NCBI RefSeq assembly: GCF_964340395.1
Contig: NC_135562.1
Coordinates: 15,073,796 to 15,137,795 of the forward strand
Source: Glandiceps talaboti
Taxonomy: Eukaryota > Hemichordata > Enteropneusta > Spengelidae
Direction of reading: 5' to 3'
Length of the DNA stretch: 64,000 bases
The translations under genes were made by a program, and so were the position numbers. The notes below the pieces were generated by a model. The model had not been told where the DNA came from. It searched no databases and saw only the letters and a list, made by a program, of their open reading frames with translations. Shown here one piece after another: positions 53,260 through 64,000 of this stretch (position 1 is the stretch's first letter; every line of letters starts with the position of its first letter).

Positions 53260-53562
53260 GTGAGTCGTTCGAATTCAGAAAAAAAAACACGGATTATTTT
53301 GTCTACGCCGGTAGAAGTCATATATTACATGTTTGAGAGCGACATTTTATCGTGTTCACACCGTGTAAGGAGACGTATGAGGGAATGAATCCTAGGTTAA
53401 AACGGTACGGTTTTTTGCTGTTCCATTGTCAAATTAAAATCCCTTTGTTGAGAATTGCAACCTTCCATTTAAAAAAAATCACAATAAACATCTTACTTTT
53501 ACCGAGGTTTGAGACAATAGGACCAAAAATATACAAACTAATACTTCATTCCTTTCTTCTAG

Positions 53563-53903
53563 TCGTCAGTTGCATCGCTGTATGTCTCTCAGTTGTAAAC
53601 CTGACCCTAACCCATATTCTTTTTAAAAAAAGAACCTTCACCGCAGCATATTTCGCGGACATTTTCTCGGACGCCATGTGCGAATCGGTGATGCACGTCA
53701 CGCCGACTACACACGACAGTTTTGCCCCCGTATCGTATTCCCACCTATATTCCATAAATAGTGATCATTTATCCCAGCGAAATTGGGATAGCACAGGCGA
53801 GATGTTGTCTGCTTTTAGAGAAATTGAGCGGGACGCGAAAACGTATGGTGTTGTTATGTGGACAGTGGTAGCCAGCCTTCTTTATTGTGCCATCAGTAGT
53901 TAA
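53563..53903 (+). CDS. Probable terminal exon, two-helix membrane segment
   Basis: This lies in the longest non-repeat open frame of the window (in frame from 53352, 183 codons), which I estimate to be rare by chance (about 0.03 expected). A strong acceptor (cattcctttcttctag) ends at 53562; the exon would be entered in phase 1 and encode 112 residues to TAA 53901-53903. AATAAA follows at 54138-54143, fitting a terminal exon. The peptide begins with a hydrophobic helix (VSCIAVCLSVVNLTLTHILF), then a basic KKR, then about 70 polar residues rich in Ser/His/Asp. It ends in a second hydrophobic helix (YGVVMWTVVASLLYCAI). The middle is GC-rich, unlike the flanks. I recognise no family. The 5' partner is unknown; nearby candidate first exons end in phase 0, which does not fit. 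Confidence 0.45.
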
Positions 53904-54137
53904 CAACCAGCAATTATCACCGAGTTAGATATGTATGAAAAACATACCACTAAATATGCCTATTAAGGTCCATTACGGGTAGCAATTTGTGATAGAGCCA
54001 CGAATGAGAGATGTCGAATGTGATCAAACTGATGCTGCTGCTGGTAGTTACACCCTACCACACTTGGTTGTTTTCAGTTTTCACTTTAAAGCCTTCACTG
54101 TGGTCGAATACATAGCCACACTTCACAGGGACTAACT

Positions 54138-54143
54138 AATAAA
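54138..54143 (+). promoter_or_regulatory. AATAAA poly(A) signal candidate
   Basis: Lies 235 bp after the TAA at 53903. AATAAA hexamers are common in AT-rich DNA, so its weight is only supportive. Confidence 0.3.
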
Positions 54144-57237
<3,094 letters not shown>

Positions 57238-57245
57238 ATTTGCAT
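57238..57245. promoter_or_regulatory. POU octamer ATTTGCAT
   Basis: Perfect reverse complement of the ATGCAAAT octamer bound by Oct/POU factors, followed by ATTAATTT and ACATATT homeodomain-type sites (57245-57261). Located 317 bp before the ATG at 57562. Confidence 0.4.
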
Positions 57246-57561
57246 ATTAATTTACATATTACGGTAGGGATCTTGTTCAGCCTTAGGACGCAGTTTTTAA
57301 ATTCAATATTTACTGCAGTGGCCACTTTCAAGCTGTGTGTTTGCCTTTACCCTTGGCAGGGGGTCGATTTTAAAAAACAACCGCTAGTATTTCTATTTCC
57401 GGGTTCGGGTCGTGATTTTGTTTGTCCTAACCATACATGAGCTAATAACAATATGACACGGACCCCGTTATGAGTAAAACTCTGGAGATACACAGGGCGT
57501 GGCTGATAATAAAAAAAAGACGGGAAAGGGTCTCTCGTCTCACTCACTCCGGTATAGTTAG

Positions 57562-57684
57562 ATGCCTAAGAACTCCATCGCCTCCAGCACAATGTTCTCT
57601 AATCATTCCGTAAGCGAAAAGGAGACGGCCGCGCAGACGGCAAACGTCATCACCGTGGACTTGAATACCATGAAACCCAGACAG
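57562..57684 (+). CDS. Candidate coding exon (41 codons, phase 0)
   Basis: ATG 57562 opens a 41-codon GC-rich frame that contrasts with the surrounding AT-rich DNA and ends ATGAAACCCAGACAG at a GTTTGT donor (57685), phase 0. TAG sits immediately before the ATG, so this is a first coding exon, unless an internal exon begins exactly at the ATG after gtatagttag, which would be entered in phase 0 and could accept the upstream phase-0 mini-exons. The peptide (starting MPKNSIASSTMFSNHSVSEK, ending TVDLNTMKPRQ) is hydrophilic and Ser/Thr-rich with no signal peptide, so probably a cytoplasmic or nuclear N-terminus. An octamer and a CG-richer leader lie upstream. No family is recognised; the common exons would lie beyond this window. 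Confidence 0.45.
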
Positions 57685-58395
57685 GTTTGTCGGATACTTT
57701 CCTCACAAGCAATAGAAGCAGGCGCGAAAAGTCATTAGGAGAAAAATTTAATTTGCGAAAGCTTTTGACGTAACTGATGGTTTGAATTCTTCTTATCCCT
57801 TTCATTAATACATCCTCTAATATCGTTTTCCATTTGCAAACATATAAATTATGAAAGACTGCAAACCCTTCCTAAGCTTAAACGACAAGCTAAGTACTCT
57901 TTATTATATTTACTGCATATTACGGCGCTTTGACTATGACGAAGATTACCGTAACAATGGATGCGTTGCTTTGAAGGCAATGTTTTAATATATTTTCCAT
58001 TCGACAGTCGGCGGAGGTGTTTGACATCTTCTTTTCTTATTGAGTTAAAACGTTTTTCGCTTTCACTGTGTTCTCAATGGAAATGTTTAACTTCTGCAGA
58101 ATTACATTCATCGGCTATTGAATTTAGACAACTATGTGTGTTTTACCCCGTTATCAGACTTCCTTTTGAAATGGACCTAAAGAGAATTACCATGGCAAGT
58201 GTATTATCAGCTTGTATTGAAATTGAACATTTCATATTATTTCCGCCTAGTCTTTTTTGATATTGTGAATACGTTCATGTTGTCGTTGTCAATGAAACGC
58301 TGATCGTTTGAAATTGACAAATTGATTAGTGTCGACAGGTTGTTGATTTCGGGCTTTTCTAACCTACATTATATGTCAGTGGCTGCATGAATAGT
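57685..58395. other. AT-rich, presumed intron
   Basis: No coding block is supported. A 99-residue frame at 57961-58260 has an ATG but no other support. Confidence 0.45.
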
Positions 58396-58414
58396 GATGT
58401 GGTGGTGGTGATGA

Positions 58415-58448
<34 letters not shown>

Positions 58449-58565
58449 GGTGGTGGTGGTGGTGGTGGTGATGATGATGATGATCAATCGTCGTTGTCGT
58501 CATCCTTTAAAATAATTATCATCATCGTTGTCGTCGTCGTCGTCGTCATCACCACCACCACCACC

Positions 58566-58599
<34 letters not shown>

Positions 58600-58663
58600 T
58601 CATCATCACCACATCATCACCATCATCATCAATATCTTCATCATCATCATCACCACTACCACC

Positions 58664-58697
<34 letters not shown>

Positions 58698-58756
58698 TCA
58701 TCATCACCATCATCACCACCACCATCATCATCATCATCATCATCATCATCACCACC

Positions 58757-58814
<58 letters not shown>

Positions 58815-58815
58815 C
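58396..58815. repeat. Inverted trinucleotide array (GAT/GGT) ... (CAC/CAT)
   Basis: The left arm (58396-58484) is GGT and GAT triplets. After a 35-bp centre (about 58485-58520), TCG and then CAC/CAT triplets run to 58815. The two arms are reverse complements block by block (GAT block, GGT block, centre, CAC block, CAT block), so a long hairpin or cruciform can form. The right arm then continues with further alternating CAC and CAT blocks. Poly-His, poly-Ser/Pro and poly-Asp/Gly frames are repeat translations. Confidence 0.95.
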
Positions 58816-59689
58816 GTTTTTCGTTAAACAAATTCTCACGTTTCGTTATTTTTGCGCGACATAATCTCTGAAGTCCCCTTTAACCCATCATAATCTAGTA
58901 AATCATTGAAACTTATAGAATTTGTTTATTTTTCATTTCTCTCCAAGACAGAATAGTCATAAAACACGACTGACCGGGTATATTAACATACACATGTATT
59001 ACTGTAAGTATGTAGGCGTTAGGCTATGTTTACTTAGCGTCCTACATGAAAGAACAGGCACAGTATCAAAAGCAATAACAACTCTAGTCCATGAAAGGGG
59101 GTCTCGAGTAAGAACTTGCCTGCAGCTTCCAGCAAATATTTACATAGGATATTTTGAATATTTATAACATGCTTAGTGAATGGACGGATTGCGTTTAGTT
59201 TGCAATGTAACAAGGTATCTGATTCGTTGGTTACCGCGACCTCCTGCCCCGCTGTAATTGATAGCATCAAACGAATTAAGTTGTACGGTGTCTTAAAAAA
59301 CTCCGTCTGCCGAGACTCCGCGAGACTTAAGTTTACTTAAGGGCGTTGACGGAGACAAACATCAAAATGAGACCCGTGTAGTTAACACAACAAGATACAC
59401 ACGTGTATATACTGGATCATTATTTATACGCAGCAGAAAAAAGATGCATTTTAATAATATAAATTTTAATTATTTTTATTTTATTTTCATTTGAAAATTA
59501 ATATCTACATAGCGAAGTTAATATTTTGAAATATAAGCAACTAAGAGAAGTGTCTATTTAAAATGTGAAGTAACAAATTCATATGAAAACTTTTCTTGGT
59601 GACATGTTTTACCTTTGAAGATCTGTGATTTTACAGCACACGTTAGGCACAATTCACCATAAATTCGCGCCATCCAATTATATATATAC
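58816..59689. other. AT-rich stretch, no gene seen
   Basis: No coding block or RNA gene is recognised. Confidence 0.55.
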
Positions 59690-59696
59690 ATACATT

Positions 59697-59790
<94 letters not shown>

Positions 59791-59838
59791 GGGGCCGGAG
59801 TTGTGTGTGTTCATGTGTGTTTATTTACATATACAGAC

Positions 59839-59881
<43 letters not shown>
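59690..59881. repeat. (CA)n-(TA)n and (ACAG)n arrays
   Basis: A short CA run (59698-59709), then about 38 TA dinucleotides (59710-59785), a 45-bp bridge containing tgtgtgt tracts, then about 12 ACAG copies (59833-59880). Confidence 0.96.
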
Positions 59882-59959
59882 CGGGTATATATCGAAGTCG
59901 GGATTATTTATATCAATCAAGCCCAACAACTAATCATACCAATTAAAAATGATTTTCTA

Positions 59960-60490
59960 TTTATCCTTTCATCCATCCATCCGTCCATTTATCAATTTAC
60001 TTCGTATAATCATCTATTCACCCTTCTATGCTACCATCCATCCATTCATTTCTCAACCCATCCGTCCATCCATCTGTCCATCCATCCATCCATCCATCCA
60101 TCCAACCATCCATACCCCAACCCAACTATATAACTCTCCATCCACCTATACAATCTAGCCATTCACCCACCCACCCACCTACCCACCCACATATCGAACA
60201 ATTCAGCCATCCATCCATCCATCCTATTCATCCATCCATCTACCCACCGACCCATCCATCCATCCATCCATCTACCCACCGACCCATCCATCCATCCATC
60301 CATCCATCTACCCACCGACCCATCCATCCATCCACCCATCAATTCAAACAAACAAACATCCATCATCCATTCATCCATCCACCAATTCATCCATCCATTC
60401 CGTTCAACCAACCGGCCAACCAACCAACCACTGTGACTATCCATCAAATCCACCATATATATCTAACCATCCAACCAACCAACAATCCGA
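59960..60490. repeat. Long degenerate (CATC)n array with higher-order units
   Basis: CATC copies with CACC, CAAC and CATT variants extend over 530 bp. A longer unit of about 48-52 bp (ctacccaccgacccatccat, then more ccat copies) occurs three times at about 60240-60330. Proline/histidine/serine-rich frames are repeat translations. Confidence 0.93.
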
Positions 60491-61505
60491 TCATTCACAT
60501 AACAGATTTAAAAGTAAATGCACAAAGGCAACTTGAGGGCTTGTCGTAATCAGTGTGTGATTTTGTTCAGTCAGACCAGCTGTTTGAGTGATGTAGGCGA
60601 GTTGAAATGGATCACAAATACTTTGATTGACAACCCAAACAGTCCAGGATGACTCTTTACAATGTATACCATGACATAGACCGCGTACTCGTGGCACCTA
60701 AGAATCAGCTTATCTGCTAATTACCTGGACGAATAACTGGACTGGAAATATAATGATTTATTTGTCTAAGTAGACCAGTCAGTACAACAGTGAAAATATT
60801 TCTGTGTTCTTTCGTTTCACATGGAAAATTCATTTTTTTATATACAAATACATTTCGTAATCGCTAGTAATCGGGAGATTAGTGGTATCACTGTTCGGCT
60901 TACTCAATCTGTTATTTTAAATTTGATGACGTCATTTTTGGGTGCACCCAGAAATGGCCCATTGATATCAGAAATGTTGAGAAACTGCACATGCGTAAAC
61001 TTTGCTAGCTGTGTAGGACCATTTTGTATTCACTTCAGTACTGAAATCAAGAATACGATTCATGAAGAGGTTAATGAACTTTCTATTTCGATAAAATAGT
61101 ATCTGCTGTTAGTCTATTTAATGTAGCATGAACCTCGGAAATAAGCTGTTTCAACATTGGGTGTTACTTTGTTCAAGAAAAAAAACATCTCTTTCTCAGT
61201 TAAAATCAATAAAAAAAAATCTGGAGTCACTGAACAAATTATTGAAATATAGGTCAAAATAATATCAAAAGTGTCGTCATTTTGGAATCCAATATGGCCG
61301 CCATCCAATATGGCCGCCGACTATACTAACTGTGTTACCACTATTGGGAAATAACAAGATAGTCGAATATCTCGAAAACAAGACGGTGAGCTCTCAGATT
61401 TCATTTATTAGTTTAAAATGATCAGGAACAAGCTTTCATATGGAAAAGTTTAGAAGAACTTTTATTTTCAGGGAAATTGCTCTCCGTCACAATAATCGGT
61501 GCTAC
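60491..61505. other. AT-rich stretch with CRE and 16-bp direct repeat
   Basis: TGACGTCA at 60927-60934. A perfect 16-bp tandem duplication, atccaatatggccgcc, at 61287-61302 and 61303-61318, each copy with a YY1-like ATGGCCGCC core. No gene is supported. Confidence 0.55.
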
Positions 61506-61861
61506 CTTAAAGTGGCCATATGGATGAGAATTTGGTATTTATTTTGGATTTTTATTTTATAAAACAGCTACTCTATGTTTTTCTACTTGAAAAAATAATG
61601 TGAAATAACATATACCAAGTCCTTGTTCATAACCCAGTACATTGCAAAAAGATGCAAAAAGTGCAAAAAGTTTGTTATTGTACGTACAATAACAAACATT
61701 TTACACATTGTTTAATCTTTTGCAGTTTATTGAGTTGCAAACATAGACTTAGTATATGTTATTTCACATTATTTTTTCAATTAGAAAAACATAGTGTAGC
61801 TGTTTTATAAAATAAAAATCCAAAATAAATACCAAATTCTCATCCATATGGCCACTTTAAG
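61506..61861. mobile_element. Palindromic foldback MITE-like element with TTAA flanks
   Basis: The left arm starting cttaaagtggccatatggat is repeated as its reverse complement ending at 61861. The outer 110-120 bp of each arm differ at only about five positions. The centre is a perfect palindrome, ttgttattgtac/gtacaataacaa, with axis at 61683/61684. TTAA directly flanks the core (61507-61510 and 61857-61860), giving a 346-bp element of 61511-61856. TTAA target duplication is typical of piggyBac-type transposons, but the terminal bases do not match the usual piggyBac CCC start, so superfamily assignment is tentative. There is no coding capacity, so it is non-autonomous. The inner part (about 61625-61740) is less well paired and contains three gcaaaaag direct repeats. 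Confidence 0.85.
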
Positions 61862-61981
61862 TTTAACCTTAAAAACAAGTTAATTATTGAAGTAACTGTT
61901 TTAATAATAAAATAACTACAAGACAGTACAAGATTACTGCGGATTTAGCTGCTTTCTGTTCACTATATTTGCATATGCCAG

Positions 61982-62287
61982 TCATATTTCTATGTTCACT
62001 ATTATTTTTTTCCCCTGTCGTGTTTTGATGCGACCTATAACATTAGATTGGATAAATAGGGCGGACGTTGATTTGCTGTCAACCAACCATTTATTAGTAC
62101 AGACGACATGTACTATTATTTCACCATCCTCGTGCGACGATAGCTTTCCTTTTGTCGAGAAATCCGTTTTTATCTGTGTAATGAGATCTTCACAATGGGT
62201 TCCTATCACTTTAATACGGAGTGCATCGTCATACTGAGGAATGTGTCCACAATATTCGTCAAATAGAGTCAAATCAGTCACGTTCAA
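61982..62287 (-). pseudogene. Unidentified protein-like open segment, exon or gene remnant
   Basis: The minus strand is open for about 107 codons between an in-frame TAG just upstream (about 62303-62305) and TGA at 61982-61984. It contains no ATG at all, so it is not a complete gene. The composition is protein-like and balanced (for example LFDEYCGHIPQYDDALRIKV, later HEDGEIIVHVVC and KTRQGKKIIVNIEI), soluble, with no low-complexity sequence. No convincing polypyrimidine acceptor is seen upstream on the minus strand and no close AATAAA follows. It may be a terminal exon with a weak acceptor, a decayed gene or a transposon-protein fragment; open segments of this length also arise by chance a few times in such a window. 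I recognise no family. It starts 121 bp from the end of the palindromic element. Confidence 0.3.
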
Positions 62288-62463
62288 TGCAGGCTTGAGT
62301 TTCTACATTGAGTTTCTTCTCATTATCGACTCGTACGTTTTTGAAGTAGATTATCTAATTATTTATGTTTCTATTGTATATCGTTAAACTTCAACTCTGA
62401 ATCATTTGTACATAATATTTGATTTTATCTGTACACACGTTTAGGTTTCCATTTTGAATCGTA

Positions 62464-62598
62464 TGTGTGTATGTATGTATGTATGTATGTATGTATGTAT
62501 GTGTGTGTGTATGTGGGTGGGTGGGTGGGTGGGTACTAGTAGATAGGTAGGTAGGTACATAGGTAGGCAGGTACGTACCTAAGTACGAATATATGGAG

Positions 62599-62672
<74 letters not shown>

Positions 62673-62684
62673 GGAGAGGGAGGG

Positions 62685-62752
<68 letters not shown>

Positions 62753-62756
62753 TAGC
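62464..62756. repeat. Compound (TATG)n-(GGGT)n-(TAGG)n-(GA)n array
   Basis: TATG copies (62464-62502), GT, then GGGT x5 (62515-62533), TAGG copies (about 62540-62580), GA x about 36 (62598-62670), a GGGAGAGGGAGGGGGG interruption, and GA x about 28 (62686-62744) ending in a G9 run. Frames through it are repeat translations. Confidence 0.96.
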
Positions 62757-64000
62757 TAGGTACATTTTAAGTAAAGAGATATGGCTGTCTATGTATTTAT
62801 ATGCCATCAATGACCACACACATAGAGTGTAGAATTGATATTTAGCTGTTTTTTCTCTGACCTTTGACATTAAAGTTAAAAAAAATAATCATAATTCACA
62901 AAATATATGTGAGGTGACATGTTGAAGTGTGTTGTCTTGGGAACGTTATTAATATTTTTGGGGGTATATCGTTAATCAAAGTTGATCTAATAATTTAATC
63001 GTCATATAATTGAATTGTGCTAATATATATTTCTTCTAACCTAAAAATGATCCAAAAACGGCAGACTTTTATTAGTACATACAGAAGGTGAAATGTAATC
63101 TGCTGTGAAGTGTGATGCTTTGGTGAGTAATCCGTGTCGTCAACTCACGACAAAGTTCATACTTGTCTACAACCTGATAATTATTATTGAATACTCACCG
63201 CAGTTGACTTTTAGTACAATATCTTTGTCAAGACATGGGAATTCACTATACTTTAACAAGCATCATTTTTCATGGTAATGTTACCTGCAACAAAGGACCA
63301 CCTATTCTACGCGTGACATTTACGGCTTTTTCGAATTTATGCTGTCAATTTTTTAAACTGCTATTAATGTCAAAATGTATCCAAGTGTATTTTCCTCCTA
63401 CCAAGGCCGTGTCACCTATCGCGTGATTTAAAAGCTAAGTTACAAATCAAAGTTATCTCGGAAGCTCATGTTGACTCCAATGAACCTATACGTACGCGTA
63501 CCAATAACTCTGACGTCAGAATACAAAATGTTTACGTTTTCCGATAATTGTTCAGAGACCTTGAGTTTATTTTAGTCGGAGGAAATAGAGTAAACTATTT
63601 CCAAATAATTGAAGATATATAGTCGTCAGAATTATTTTGAAAACAATTTGTTTTTATCTTTTCTGTGATTTATTTGGAGATGTTGGGATTATTCCAAACT
63701 TGAACCATGGATTAAGCAATACACGAGTGATTTATGTCAAAATCGAAGGTTTAAAGTTTTGGGGATTACTTATTTGACAAATTTATTTTTTACCATGTCT
63801 GTATTTCAATTTTCGAATGAATTTATCCAAAATGGCAGATTAAAATTATGACAACAGCAAGACGTCCACAAATCTACAGAAATGACCGTTCACATTTCCT
63901 CGTGTGTGTGTTTTCAGAATTTGGATTAAATTTTCGAAGTATTCCAAGACTTTCAAAGTCTGACTAACATGGTTACATCACAACGGACGGGGATAGATTT
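62757..64000. other. AT-rich stretch to window end, no gene seen
   Basis: TGACGTCA at 63511-63518, just after a cgtacgcgtacc tract. A donor-like tttg|gtgagtaatcc is at 63122 without a coding frame that supports it. No gene is recognised. Confidence 0.5.

Noticed and set aside
53329-53364. 12-codon phase-0 mini-frame MFESDILSCSHR ending at gtaagg
   Set aside because: AT-rich context and proximity to another mini-exon; used as a reminder of the chance rate of such signals.
58484-58871. Poly-His, poly-Ser/Pro and poly-Asp/Gly frames
   Set aside because: Trinucleotide repeat translated in all frames and on both strands.

Overview
Organism and overall character. This is eukaryotic, AT-rich (roughly 36-38% GC by eye) chromosomal DNA with no bacterial gene organisation: no operons, ribosome binding sites or long clean reading frames. 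It is dense in di-, tri- and tetranucleotide arrays and in old, diverged tandem-repeat families with 93-172 bp units. That combination, with short reading frames ending at GT splice donors, suggests intronic or intergenic DNA of a bilaterian (probably marine) invertebrate. I cannot name the species. Nearly all open frames in the window are chance or simple-repeat translations, and no protein family is recognised with confidence.

Genes. The most credible coding signals are on the + strand. Two are longer GC-rich blocks that end phase 0 at a splice donor (23887-24045 and 57562-57684). One is an exon with a strong acceptor, a stop and a downstream AATAAA (53563-53903). Several short ATG-to-donor mini-exons also end in phase 0 (16991-17026, 30515-30616, 45062-45085, 53236-53259) and sit in locally GC-richer, promoter-like DNA. 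One reading is that the window covers the 5' part of a large + strand gene with several alternative promoters and alternative N-termini, whose common exons lie beyond position 64000. The short ones are individually no better than chance, so this is a hypothesis. A protein-like open segment on the - strand (61982-62287) has no ATG and no clear acceptor; it may be an exon or pseudogene remnant.

Layout. 130-790: 30-bp minisatellite carrying DR1-like nuclear-receptor sites. 1616-2100, 4452-4793, 6701-6793, 11694-12575, 25634-25828, 38999-39261, 55527-56449, 58396-58815, 59690-60490 and 62464-62756: large simple-repeat arrays, several compound, nested or inverted. 8067-8428, 10530-10745, 23175-23480, 26500-27015, 34490-34895 and 36905-37470: diverged tandem families; related single copies are scattered between them and many carry a GGCGGGAA (E2F-like) and a GGCAGACGAT-type motif. 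61506-61861: near-perfect palindromic MITE-like element flanked by TTAA. The rest is AT-rich DNA in which I see no gene.

Regulatory sites seen directly are four perfect TGACGTCA palindromes, a perfect DR1 (6485) and a near-consensus DR2 (43762), a CArG/TATA box 150 bp before the 53236 mini-exon, and an octamer 320 bp before the 57562 exon. Nothing here shows binding or expression.
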